Shown: in pieces, positions 26,723 to 35,394 of the stretch | Layout: each line of letters starts with the position of its first letter | Numbering within the stretch: the stretch's first letter is position 1 | Assembly (NCBI GenBank): GCA_021413925.1 | Contig: JAIOPL010000004.1 | Location: 62,001-126,000, forward strand | Reading direction: 5' to 3' | Source of the DNA: Verrucomicrobiota bacterium | GTDB lineage: Bacteria; Verrucomicrobiota; Verrucomicrobiia; Chthoniobacterales; UBA6821 | Length of the DNA stretch: 64,000 nt | Notes under the pieces: generated by a model | Told to the model about the DNA's origin: nothing | What the model saw: the letters and a program-made list of their open reading frames with translations, nothing else | Databases searched by the model: none | Translations under genes and position numbers: made by a program

Positions 26723-27769
26723 GTGACGGACTCCGCCGCAAAGCCTCGTTCCTTGGGTTACTCGATGCCCGCGGAGTGGGAGAGACATGAGGCAACGTGG
26801 ATTTCCTGGCCGCATGCGGATGGTCAGAGCTTCCCTGAGAGCTATGACCGGGTTGTGCCGACGCTCGTCAAGATGGCCTCGGTTCTTGCAGAGTCTGAAA
26901 TCCTGAGAATAAATATCTCCAACTCCGAACAGGAGAGTGAGGTGAGGGGACTTCTCTCGGCAGTCGCTCCCATGGAGCGCATCGAGTTTTACAACAATCC
27001 GACCAATGAACCTTGGTGCCGGGACCATGGTCCGATCTTTGTGAAGCGTGCTTTGGCGCCCCAGCTTGCAATAAACGACTTTGGATATAATGCCTGGGGT
27101 AACAAGTATCCTCCCTTCGATGCCGATGATGTCGTCCCTACCCGGATCGCGCACCATTTCAGCCTCCCGCTGTTCACCCCTCCGTTTATCTTGGAAGGTG
27201 GATCCGTGGATCCCAATGGAGCAGGTGCCTTGCTCACTACGGAGTCTTGCTTGCTGAACCCCAACCGCAATCCCTCGATGTCCCGGGATCAGATCGAGCA
27301 GGGATTGAGGGATTATCTCGGAGTGGAGCAAATCCTCTGGCTCGGAGACGGCATTGAGGGAGATGACACCGACGGCCATGTCGACGACATTACCCGCTTT
27401 GTCTCCCGTGACACTGTCATCACAGTCGTTGAGCCGAATCAGGCGGATCCTAACCACCTCCCCTTGAAGGAAAACCTCGAGCGTCTTCGCGGCATGAAGC
27501 TATCCGACGGAACTTCGCTGAAAGTTATCGAGATGCCGATGCCCCCCCGAATCGACCGCGAGGGGATCCGCTTGCCGGCTAGTCATGCCAACTTCTACAT
27601 CGCTAACGAATCGGTGCTGATGCCCTCGTTCGGTGGTGATTCCGATGTGGAGTCCGTGGAGATCCTCGCGGAGCTTTTTCCTACTCGGATGATCCGGCCA
27701 ATCGATTGCTGTGAGTTGATTTGGGGGCTGGGGGCGTTCCACTGTCTCACTCAACAGCAGCCCGCGTAG
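26723..27769 (+). CDS. aguA: Agmatine deiminase / peptidyl-arginine deiminase family
   Basis: This enzyme converts agmatine to N-carbamoylputrescine on the way to putrescine. Motifs are MPAEWERHEATWISWPH, EPWCRDHGPIFV, LEGGSVDPNGAGALLTTESC, GDDTDGHVDDITRFV, and the catalytic Cys near the C-terminus in GAFHCLTQQQ. I chose GTG 26723 because the conserved LGYSMPAEW needs residues before ATG 26768; TTG 26678 is another option. The cytosolic 348-residue product is normal in length. No N-carbamoylputrescine amidase is adjacent. Confidence 0.92.
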   Translation: MTDSAAKPRSLGYSMPAEWERHEATWISWPHADGQSFPESYDRVVPTLVKMASVLAESEILRINISNSEQESEVRGLLSAVAPMERIEFYNNPTNEPWCRDHGPIFVKRALAPQLAINDFGYNAWGNKYPPFDADDVVPTRIAHHFSLPLFTPPFILEGGSVDPNGAGALLTTESCLLNPNRNPSMSRDQIEQGLRDYLGVEQILWLGDGIEGDDTDGHVDDITRFVSRDTVITVVEPNQADPNHLPLKENLERLRGMKLSDGTSLKVIEMPMPPRIDREGIRLPASHANFYIANESVLMPSFGGDSDVESVEILAELFPTRMIRPIDCCELIWGLGAFHCLTQQQPA

Positions 27770-27854
27770 CCCTTAGAAATCCCTTTTTGGCGAAAATGTA
27801 TCGGATGGATGCTTGCAAAAGCCCGTTCGGATGTTTGTCCTATCAGTCTTATTT

Positions 27855-29828
27855 ATGAATAACGCAATCCTCCAACTAGCCGCCCGCGATGCCCGCGGAC
27901 TCGCAATCGATGCCGTCACTGCCTGCAAGTCGGGACATCTCGGTCTTCCCCTCGGCTCGGCTGACATCGGCGCCGTTCTCTTCGGTGAGGCTCTCCAGAT
28001 CGACCCTGCTGCTCCTCGCTGGATTAATCGTGACCGTTTCATCCTCTCCGCAGGTCACGGCAGCATGTTCCTCTATGCATGGCTGCACCTTTCCGGGTTC
28101 GATCTTCCTCTCGATCAGGTGAAGAAATTCCGCCAGCTTCACAGCATCACACCGGGTCACCCTGAGTTCCATGAGACTCCCGGAGTCGAGGCGACCACCG
28201 GCCCTCTCGGACAGGGTGTGGCCAATGGCGTGGGCTTCGCGATGTCACAGAAGATGGCTGCCTCCCGCTTCAATACGCCCCAACATACCATCTTCAACAA
28301 CCATGTCGTTGTTCTCTGCGGCGATGGCTGTCTTCAGGAAGGTGTCTCGGCCGAAGCCTCCTCGCTGGCCGGTCACCTGGGACTCGACAACCTGATCGTT
28401 TTCTTCGACTCCAACAACGTCACGCTGGACGCCATGCTGAATGTCAGCCAGAGCGAGGATGTCGGCGCCCGCTATGCCGCCTACGGCTGGCATGTCCAGA
28501 TGATCGACGGCCATAATCTGGACGAGATTCTGGCAGCCTTCAATAAGGCCAAGTCCACCAAGGGCAAGCCCCACATGATCATCTGCAAGACGATCATCGG
28601 AAAGGGAATCCCCGAAGTCGAAGGCACAAACAAGGCCCACGGCGAGGCAGGTGTGAAGTTCTCCGACGAGGCCCGCAAGGGACTCGGTCTTCCTGATGAG
28701 AAGTTCTTCATCGCTCCCGAGGTCACCGCTTACTTCGCAGATCTCAAGTCAAAGCGTGCCGAGGCGCATGCCACCTGGCAGACGGAGTTTGCCGCCTGGC
28801 GCACCGCCAATGCCGAACAGGCCGCCCTTCTGGATGCCGGCATCGAGCAGAAGATCCCCGACATTCTCTCTCTCATTCCTGCCTTCAAGCCCGACGAGAC
28901 GATCGCCACTCGCAAGGCCGGAAGCATCGTTCTCCAGCCGATCGCCAAGGCCATGCCCCTGCTGGTCAGCGGTAGCGCCGATCTCTTCGGTTCCACGCTC
29001 AACTACATCGAGGGAGGGGGTGACTTCACCGATCAGAACCGCGAGGGTCGCAATATCCATTTCGGTATCCGCGAGCACGCCATGTGCGCGATCATGAACG
29101 GCTATGCATACGATGGCATTTTCCGTATAGCAGGAGCTACCTTCCTGGTCTTCAGCGACTACGGTCGTCCATCCATTCGTGTGGCCGCGCTTTCCAAGCT
29201 GCCCACAACCTACATCTTTACCCACGACTCCGTCGCCGTCGGCGAGGATGGTCCGACTCACGAGCCCGTCGAGACCGTCGCCGCACTCCGCGCGATACCA
29301 GGTCTTGATGTCATCCGTCCCGCCGATCCGGAGGAGACCGCCGGTGCCTTCGCCGCAGCCATGGAGCACACGGATGGTCCGACGCTTCTGGCGCTCTGCC
29401 GTCAGAATTTGCCAAACCTTAGTGAGATTCCTGTCGATGTCCGTCGCCAGGGTGTCTTCAAGGGGGGGTATATTGCCCGCAAGGAGACCTCGCCCTTGGA
29501 GGTCATCATTCTTGCCTCAGGCAGTGAACTGAACGTCGCCATGGATGCCGCTAAGACCCTCGGTGCCGGTGCCCGTGTTGTCTCCATGCCCTGCATGGAG
29601 CGCTTCGAGCGTCAGGATGCGGCTTACCGCGAGGAGGTCCTCCCTAGCTCGTGCCGCAAGCGTGTCTCTATCGAGGCAGGCATCTCCGATCCTTGGTTCC
29701 GCTATGTCGGTCTGGATGGCAAGACTGTGGCGATCGACCGTTTCGGTCTCAGCGCCCCCGGTGGCACCGTCCTCAAGGAACTTGGAATGACCGCAGAGAA
29801 CGTAGTCAAGACTGCCCAGTCTCTCTAA
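27855..29828 (+). CDS. tkt: Transketolase
   Basis: The 657-residue thiamine-diphosphate enzyme of the pentose phosphate pathway starts at ATG 27855 (MNNAILQLAARDARGLAIDA). The cofactor motif is CGDGCLQEGVSAEASSLAGH with FFDSNNVTLD; RFILSAGHGSMFLY and the catalytic-Glu region GIREHAMCAIMNG are present, as is TYIFTHDSVAVGEDGPTHEP, which is diagnostic of transketolase. A strong terminator follows, so it ends its transcription unit. Confidence 0.97.
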   Translation: MNNAILQLAARDARGLAIDAVTACKSGHLGLPLGSADIGAVLFGEALQIDPAAPRWINRDRFILSAGHGSMFLYAWLHLSGFDLPLDQVKKFRQLHSITPGHPEFHETPGVEATTGPLGQGVANGVGFAMSQKMAASRFNTPQHTIFNNHVVVLCGDGCLQEGVSAEASSLAGHLGLDNLIVFFDSNNVTLDAMLNVSQSEDVGARYAAYGWHVQMIDGHNLDEILAAFNKAKSTKGKPHMIICKTIIGKGIPEVEGTNKAHGEAGVKFSDEARKGLGLPDEKFFIAPEVTAYFADLKSKRAEAHATWQTEFAAWRTANAEQAALLDAGIEQKIPDILSLIPAFKPDETIATRKAGSIVLQPIAKAMPLLVSGSADLFGSTLNYIEGGGDFTDQNREGRNIHFGIREHAMCAIMNGYAYDGIFRIAGATFLVFSDYGRPSIRVAALSKLPTTYIFTHDSVAVGEDGPTHEPVETVAALRAIPGLDVIRPADPEETAGAFAAAMEHTDGPTLLALCRQNLPNLSEIPVDVRRQGVFKGGYIARKETSPLEVIILASGSELNVAMDAAKTLGAGARVVSMPCMERFERQDAAYREEVLPSSCRKRVSIEAGISDPWFRYVGLDGKTVAIDRFGLSAPGGTVLKELGMTAENVVKTAQSL

Positions 29829-29850
29829 GGAACTTCTTTCTTCTTTTCAG

Positions 29851-29882
29851 AAAGCCCCACCGGAGTGATCCGTTGGGGCTTT
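29851..29882 (+). terminator. Rho-independent terminator after tkt
   Basis: AAAGCCCCA pairs with TGGGGCTTT (9 bp) with an inner CGG/CCG stem and a short loop, followed by TTTTGCTTTT. It sits 22 bases after the transketolase stop. Confidence 0.85.
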
Positions 29883-29931
29883 TTGCTTTTCAACAGTGTG
29901 ACTTTCTTCGCTTCGTCGGTATAGTTCTTCC

Positions 29932-30864
29932 GTGACCCTTTCCACGATTTGGTTCCATTTTAGTTTTTCGGATTTTCAGTATGCCTTCCTCAGCATCCTG
30001 CTTGAGGGGCTTCCCTTCCTCTTGGGAGGGGCAATTCTCTCGGGTCTCTTGGAGGAGTTTCTGCCCCAGTCGCTCATGACTCGGCTTCTTCCGAAGAACC
30101 CTCGCACAGCCATCATTGTCAGCGGACTGCTCGGGGTGATTTTTCCGGTTTGCGAATGCGGCATCGTTCCCGTCGTGAGGCGCCTGTTGAAGAAGGGCTT
30201 GCCTGTTTCCTGCGGCATCACCTACATGCTGGCCGCCCCGATCGTGAACCCCCTGGTCATTCTGAGTACTCTTGCCGCCTTTCGCGGGCAGGGGGCTTGG
30301 GAGATGGCCATCCTCCGTTTTACTCTGGGTCTTACGGTGGCGATCCTTGCTGGATGGATCGTGAGTTACTTTGCCCCCTTCTCGATCCTGCGACCTGGTC
30401 TGCTTGCTCCTGATAATGACCATGAGCACAATCACAGCGGATCAGGCAGGACGCTCGACCGCCTCCAGAACGCCGCTTCCGTGGCCACACGCGATTTTCT
30501 CGATGTCGCCGTCTACTTCGTGATCGGTGCCGCCGCCGCATCGCTCTTCAGTACCGCAGTGAATCAGGAGATCATCCTTCCCCTCGCGGCGAATCCCCCG
30601 CTGGCCATCGTCTCCCTCATGGGACTTGCTGCCGTCCTCTCTGTCTGCAGCACGACAGATGCCTTCATAGCGGCGACGCTCACCACCTTTCCGATGGCCG
30701 CGAAGCTCGCCTTTCTGGTCTTCGGCCCGATGCTCGATTTCAAGCTGCTCTTCCTTTACGGAGCGGCCTTCTCCAAGCGCTTCATTCTCTCGCTGGCACT
30801 CGGTCTTTTCGTGGTGATCGGACTTCTCTGCTGGAGGCTCTCTGCTCTGAATCTCGCATGGTGA
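29932..30864 (+). CDS. Permease (YraQ/DUF318 family)
   Basis: The 310-residue integral membrane protein has about eight helices. Family motifs are FPVCECGIVPVVRRLLKKGL and YMLAAPIVNPLVILST, and VCSTTDAFIAATL marks the second half. It starts at GTG 29932. It is 7 bases upstream of a DUF1980 gene, the standard partner; the related B. subtilis pair YcgR/YcgQ is reported under Zur control. Metal transport is therefore an inference from family context, not shown by sequence alone. Confidence 0.88.
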   Translation: MTLSTIWFHFSFSDFQYAFLSILLEGLPFLLGGAILSGLLEEFLPQSLMTRLLPKNPRTAIIVSGLLGVIFPVCECGIVPVVRRLLKKGLPVSCGITYMLAAPIVNPLVILSTLAAFRGQGAWEMAILRFTLGLTVAILAGWIVSYFAPFSILRPGLLAPDNDHEHNHSGSGRTLDRLQNAASVATRDFLDVAVYFVIGAAAASLFSTAVNQEIILPLAANPPLAIVSLMGLAAVLSVCSTTDAFIAATLTTFPMAAKLAFLVFGPMLDFKLLFLYGAAFSKRFILSLALGLFVVIGLLCWRLSALNLAW

Positions 30865-30871
30865 CCGAATC

Positions 30872-31843
30872 ATGAAGAACTCCTCTTTCCTTCAAGGTCT
30901 GCGTGACTCCCTGATGCTCCTCCTCTGGGGAGGGTTTGTTCTCTGGCTATCCTTTGCAGGGCAACTTGCCACCTACCTGCATCCTTCCCTCCAGAACTAC
31001 ACCACGGCAGCGGGCGTGGTCTTCCTAGTGCTCGCTTTCTTCGGATTCCGTTCCCTCTTCACGCGTCCGTTGCTGCACGAGCATCATGAACACCACGGGC
31101 ACCACGGGCACCACGAATGCTGTGCTAATCATCAGGGTCATGATCATGCTGAGCAAGCCAAGGGGCATCAGCACCATGGAACGGTTGATGGGATGGGAGC
31201 CATGCTCTTCAAGACCATCCTGCTTCTTCTCCCGCTAGCGATTATTGTTTCCGGCAAGGCGACTGCCTACTCGATCACCACGATTCAGAATAGGGGAGTC
31301 GTTGATAATATCAACAAGCTACCCTCGGCAAAAGCTGGAGCAGCAGCAGCGGCATCGGCTGCCTCTTCCGCGAAATCCACGGCACCTCTCACCCCCTCCG
31401 CCATAACTGTTGCGACAAATGATGCTACGATCTCTGCATCTCAATCCTCCCCTTCATCGGATTCTTCTGCACCGGCTGCTTCCGGTGGCCCGATGCCGCT
31501 TCAGGTCATCGACATGCTCTATGCTGTCCAGATGCCCTCCTACCGTGGGGAGTTCGAGGGCAAGGAGGTGGAACTGATCGGTCAATATATACCATTGACG
31601 ACAGGCAATCCGAAGGGAGACCGCTTCCAGGCTATCCGGATGTTTATAACCTGCTGCGCCGCCGATGCCAAGCCGGTCGGAGTCACCGTTCAGTACCCGA
31701 AGCCCCTCAAGGTCTCAGAGATGGGTTGGGTGAAAATCACAGGCAAGCCTACCTTCCCTATGGAGGGTGGTCACCGCATGGCTGTGCTTGAGGCAACTAA
31801 GGTCGAGGAATGTCCCGCTCCGTCAGAACCCTTTGTCTACTAG
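30872..31843 (+). CDS. TIGR03943/DUF1980 family protein with His-rich loop
   Basis: The 323-residue partner of the permease has two N-terminal helices (LLLWGGFVLWLSFAGQLATY; AAGVVFLVLAFFGF), then a His-rich stretch at about 70-105 (HEHHEHHGHHGHHECC, HQGHDHAEQAKGHQHH) and a third helix at about 113-130. After a low-complexity linker, the C-terminal domain (about 205-320) carries KEVELIGQYIPL and FITCCAADAKPVGVTV, typical of the family. The His cluster suggests binding of Zn, Ni or a similar metal. Its end overlaps the next gene by 34 bases. Confidence 0.88.
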   Translation: MKNSSFLQGLRDSLMLLLWGGFVLWLSFAGQLATYLHPSLQNYTTAAGVVFLVLAFFGFRSLFTRPLLHEHHEHHGHHGHHECCANHQGHDHAEQAKGHQHHGTVDGMGAMLFKTILLLLPLAIIVSGKATAYSITTIQNRGVVDNINKLPSAKAGAAAAASAASSAKSTAPLTPSAITVATNDATISASQSSPSSDSSAPAASGGPMPLQVIDMLYAVQMPSYRGEFEGKEVELIGQYIPLTTGNPKGDRFQAIRMFITCCAADAKPVGVTVQYPKPLKVSEMGWVKITGKPTFPMEGGHRMAVLEATKVEECPAPSEPFVY

Positions 31844-32949
31844 CACTCATCGCCTCTTTCCCGCTTCGTGCTCAGGAAGGGACGCGGGTTGATGCGTGGA
31901 AAAGTGCCCAACCCGGGTGGAACTACGAGTTCCCTAGGGATCATGGTCCGCATCGGGAATTCAAGACTGAGTGGTGGTATGCCACGGGGAATCTCTCCGA
32001 TGAGCAGGGAGATGAGTATGGCTTTCAGTTGACCTTCTTTCGCCAGGGAATCCATCCGGGCAAGAAACCAGCCGGTTCATCTCGCTTCAGGGTGATGGAT
32101 CTTCCTTTTGCTCATTTTGCTTTCACCGATGTCTCGGGCAAGACCTTCCGTTACTACCAGCGATCCTCCCGAGGTGCCTTCGGAGAGGCTGGCTTTGGAA
32201 CACCTGACAGAGCCGGGGGACGCATGGCCTGGATGGAGAATTGGGTGTTTGAGCAGCTTTCTGATGGATCATTCCACCTCAAGTCCGAGGGGATGACTGA
32301 AGCTGGTGTGGAGCGCTCAGTTGACTTGATTCTCACCCAGGATCGTCCTCCCCTCATCCATGGGAAAAATGGGATCAGTCCCAAGTCATCAGTGCCTGGC
32401 CATGCCTCCCACTACTATTCGCTCACCAGACTCCGGGCCTCGGGTTCCGTGATGGTTGATAGGAAGGTTCACAAGGTGAGGGGACTTGTTTGGTTCGATC
32501 ACGAGTGGGCGACAAACTCTCTGGAATCCGGAGAAGCCGGCTGGGATTGGTCAGGACTGCACCTGAGCAACGGTGAGGATCTTATGCTCTTCCGGATCAG
32601 GGACAATACGGGCAAAACAGTCTTTCTGTCCGGCACGCTACGTGATGCCCAAGGAATGGTCACTGATCTTCAAGATCTTTCGATGACCCCTCATCCTCAA
32701 GGCACCTGGAAGAGTCCCCATACAGGTGGGCTCTACCCCTCAGGGATGGAGGTCAGTATCCCCTCAAGGAATCTCACACTTTCCCTTACTCCCAAGCTCC
32801 GAGATCAGGAACTTATCCTGTCGCCGTTCGCCTACTGGGAGGGAGCCGTCCGAGGTGAGGGGAAGTGTGGAACGGATTCTGTGACCGCCGAGGGGTATCT
32901 GGAGCTGACTGGCTACGGCGGCAAAGTGATCGGCGTGAACGGAAAATAA
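31810..32949 (+). CDS. CrtC/AttH-like lipocalin-fold secreted protein
   Basis: The 379-residue product has a signal peptide (MSRSVRTLCLLALIASFPLR). The core FKTEWWYATGNLSDEQGDEY is the hallmark of the AttH/CrtC (carotenoid 1,2-hydratase-like) family; HYYSLTRLRASGSV and VWFDHEWATNS are further conserved blocks. No carotenoid genes are in the window, so the exact reaction is unknown; I would not call it a carotenoid enzyme. It overlaps the DUF1980 gene end and is probably in the same transcript as the permease pair. Confidence 0.87.
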   Translation: MSRSVRTLCLLALIASFPLRAQEGTRVDAWKSAQPGWNYEFPRDHGPHREFKTEWWYATGNLSDEQGDEYGFQLTFFRQGIHPGKKPAGSSRFRVMDLPFAHFAFTDVSGKTFRYYQRSSRGAFGEAGFGTPDRAGGRMAWMENWVFEQLSDGSFHLKSEGMTEAGVERSVDLILTQDRPPLIHGKNGISPKSSVPGHASHYYSLTRLRASGSVMVDRKVHKVRGLVWFDHEWATNSLESGEAGWDWSGLHLSNGEDLMLFRIRDNTGKTVFLSGTLRDAQGMVTDLQDLSMTPHPQGTWKSPHTGGLYPSGMEVSIPSRNLTLSLTPKLRDQELILSPFAYWEGAVRGEGKCGTDSVTAEGYLELTGYGGKVIGVNGK

Positions 32950-32977
32950 TAGACAGGAAGCTGGCTTATCCGGTTGT

Positions 32978-33526
32978 TCAGGAAACCACTCCGATATAAG
33001 GAAGATTCCGGTAGAGGCCGGCGTAGTCGAGTCCGTAGCCGACGACAAATTGGTCTGGGATATCAAATCCCATGTAATCTGCGGCAAGTTGGACGGAGGA
33101 TTTTTTGCGAAGGAGGACGCAGCTACGGACGCTCCTCGCTCCATTCTCCATCAGGCGTTCCTTCAAGACTTCCAGGGTTTTTCCTGTGTCCAGGATATCG
33201 TCGACAAGCAGTAGATCCTTTCCGCCGATACCCTCGGGGATCCCCCAAGGGAGAGAGACAGTGCCGGAACTGGTGGTCTTATCACTGTAACTGGAGGCCT
33301 TGATCGGCTTGATAATGAGCGGAAGATGAATTTCCCTCACGAGATCGGCCGCGAAGATCATCCCCCCATCCATGACTGGCATGACGCTGAGGTCGCTCGA
33401 GGCGAGTTCCTCGGAGATCTGAACACCGAGTTCTGCAACTCGGCGATAAATGGCCGCGCGATCAAGCAGGATCGCAGGCGGGACTTCCCGTGGGATTTCT
33501 AAGGGGATTTCTGAAACTGTAGGCAT
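32978..33526 (-). CDS. hpt: Hypoxanthine (guanine) phosphoribosyltransferase
   Basis: The 182-residue purine salvage enzyme transfers phosphoribose from PRPP. The PRPP loop is LLLVDDILDTGKTLEVL. VMPVMDGGMIFAADLVREI is the N-terminal PPi-binding region, KASSYSDKTTSSG the flexible loop, and FVVGYGLDYAGLYRNLPYIG the base-binding end. It is a single minus-strand gene; an 18-bp palindrome lies about 20 bases upstream of its start. Confidence 0.93.
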   Translation of the reverse strand: MPTVSEIPLEIPREVPPAILLDRAAIYRRVAELGVQISEELASSDLSVMPVMDGGMIFAADLVREIHLPLIIKPIKASSYSDKTTSSGTVSLPWGIPEGIGGKDLLLVDDILDTGKTLEVLKERLMENGARSVRSCVLLRKKSSVQLAADYMGFDIPDQFVVGYGLDYAGLYRNLPYIGVVS

Positions 33527-33545
33527 TTAAAGCATGTTTGAATTA

Positions 33546-33563
33546 TTCTGAAACATTTCAGAA
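33546..33563. promoter_or_regulatory. Perfect palindrome upstream of hpt
   Basis: TTCTGAAA and TTTCAGAA are perfect 8-base arms around a CA spacer. The site lies 20 bases upstream of the hpt start codon, where a promoter would be expected. It could be an operator for a dimeric regulator, or a repeat remnant. Confidence 0.4.
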
Positions 33564-33581
33564 AGAAAGAATCGGAATATA

Positions 33582-33720
33582 TCGCGCAGAGACGCGGAGA
33601 ACGCAGAGGATAAAGATAGAGGTATAACGATCTTTATTCATGAAAGTATGGTTTGTAAGAAGGTTATCCTTAAAAATCTCCCTTGGGAAAAACTCTGCGT
33701 TCTCCGCGCCTCCGCGCGAG
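33582..33720. repeat. Paired CGCAGAGG-type inverted repeat, copy 3
   Basis: The left arm at 33582-33609 includes CGCGCAGAGACGCGGAGA and CGCAGAGG. The right arm at 33693-33720 is its near reverse complement, ending in CGCGCGAG. Nothing else is visible in the hpt-to-PiT gap (33527-33823). Confidence 0.75.
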
Positions 33721-33823
33721 TTCATGTATTTTTTGTCGCCTATAAAGCTACCTAGAAAACCAATGCGTCCGCTTCAAAAGCCGCGATCAAGCAGCTTTTG
33801 AAAAACGAATGATGTGATTGCTC

Positions 33824-35326
33824 TTACTGGAATCCGAGCCTGGCGATCAGATTGAGACCGAGTGCGAAGAGGCCCGCTCCGAGGAATACACAGACAGGAA
33901 GGGTCAGGACCCAGGCCATGAGAATATTCCGCACGGTCGCCATCTGGAGACCGGAGCCATTGGCGGCCATGGTTCCAGCAACTCCCGATGAGAGGACATG
34001 GGTTGTGCTGACAGGCAGTCCAAGCACATCAGCCAAGCTGATGGTGATCATGGCGACGAGTTCCGCGGCCGCCCCCTGTCCATAGGTCATGTGGGTTTTG
34101 CCGATCTTCTCACCGACAGTCACCACGATACGTTTCCAGCCAATCATTGTTCCGCAGCCCAGAGCGAGAGCCACGGCAACCTTTACCCAGATGGGGATGA
34201 AGTTCGTGACACCGTTGATGCTGGCCGTGAGTTGCTTAGCCTCTTTCTCCGCCGCCGGGGAATCCAGCTGATGATTCTTTGCCAGCTTCGAAGAGACGGA
34301 GGAGAGCAGATAAAGGTCGGATCGGAGTCCTCCGCGTTTGTCTTGTGGAATCTGATTCAGCGACTCGAAGCCGCCAAGCGCGGTCTCGGATTTTTCAGCA
34401 ATGACACCGATCGCGGCAAAGAGCTCGGGTGTCGTGGAGTGGGAGCCCCTGAGGAAAGAGGTGATGACCTGCCCTGGATCGGCATTCACCGTGGAGGTGT
34501 TCGCCCCGGTGGCGTGGGCTGATGCGTAGGAGATCGAGGCGGTGAGCTCCGAACGGAGGGACGTGATCTCGGCAAAGGTGCTCTCGCTCTTCAGTGCGTA
34601 AGTTGTGGGAAGGATGCCGACCAGGATCAGCATGATCAGTCCCATGCCTTTCTGGCCGTCGTTGGAGCCGTGGGCAAAGCTCACCCCTGTGCAAGTGAAC
34701 ATGAGCAGGGCGCGGATCCATCCCGGTGGCGGGTGATTGGCGTCGGGAGTCGAGTAGAGCTTGGGATTCTTGATGATGATCTTCATGACGATCAGCAGAA
34801 GGGCCGCCATGCAGAATCCGATGACAGGGGAGATCAGGAGCGCCATGCCGACATCCTTGGCCTTGGCCCAGTTCACCCCGTCGCCCCAAAAGTGGGAGTC
34901 GCTCATCAGGGCATTGGCAATACCGACGCCGATGATGGAGCCGATGAGAGTGTGGGAGCTGGAAGCGGGAAGTCCGAAGTACCAGGTGCCGACATTCCAG
35001 ACGATCGCCGAGACCAGAAGCGAGAAGACCATGGCGAATCCGGCAGCCGATCCCACATGGATTACCAGTTCGACTGGGAGCAGATTCACAATGCTGAAGG
35101 CCACAGCTCCCGTGGAGGTGAGCACTCCGAGGAAGTTGAAGAATCCGGACCAGATTACGGCTGGAACTGCGGGAAGCGTATGGGTGTAGATAACGGTGGC
35201 TACGGCGTTCGCCGTGTCATGGAAACCATTGGCAAACTCGAAGGCCAGCGCCAGCAGAAGCGCCAATCCCAGCAGAGCCCATGTTCCAAGACTGACAGAC
35301 GCAAAATCAGCAATGAATGGATGCAT
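33824..35326 (-). CDS. Inorganic phosphate transporter (PiT family)
   Basis: The 500-residue membrane protein has the two PiT signature repeats: FEFANGFHDTANAVATVIYT near the N-terminus and MTYGQGAAAELVAMITISLA with GLPVSTTHVLSSGVAGTM near the C-terminus. SFAHGSNDGQKGMGLIMLI is the central conserved helix. A hydrophilic insert of about 150 residues (roughly 240-390) separates the halves. It imports phosphate by proton or sodium symport. It is a single gene with no PhoU-like neighbour. Confidence 0.94.
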   Translation of the reverse strand: MHPFIADFASVSLGTWALLGLALLLALAFEFANGFHDTANAVATVIYTHTLPAVPAVIWSGFFNFLGVLTSTGAVAFSIVNLLPVELVIHVGSAAGFAMVFSLLVSAIVWNVGTWYFGLPASSSHTLIGSIIGVGIANALMSDSHFWGDGVNWAKAKDVGMALLISPVIGFCMAALLLIVMKIIIKNPKLYSTPDANHPPPGWIRALLMFTCTGVSFAHGSNDGQKGMGLIMLILVGILPTTYALKSESTFAEITSLRSELTASISYASAHATGANTSTVNADPGQVITSFLRGSHSTTPELFAAIGVIAEKSETALGGFESLNQIPQDKRGGLRSDLYLLSSVSSKLAKNHQLDSPAAEKEAKQLTASINGVTNFIPIWVKVAVALALGCGTMIGWKRIVVTVGEKIGKTHMTYGQGAAAELVAMITISLADVLGLPVSTTHVLSSGVAGTMAANGSGLQMATVRNILMAWVLTLPVCVFLGAGLFALGLNLIARLGFQ

Positions 35327-35394
35327 TAGGAAAATCTAGAGGAGGAGCAAGAGCTTCGTTAAGCCCCTTCTTTCATCTTTAGGTTACATTTTCG

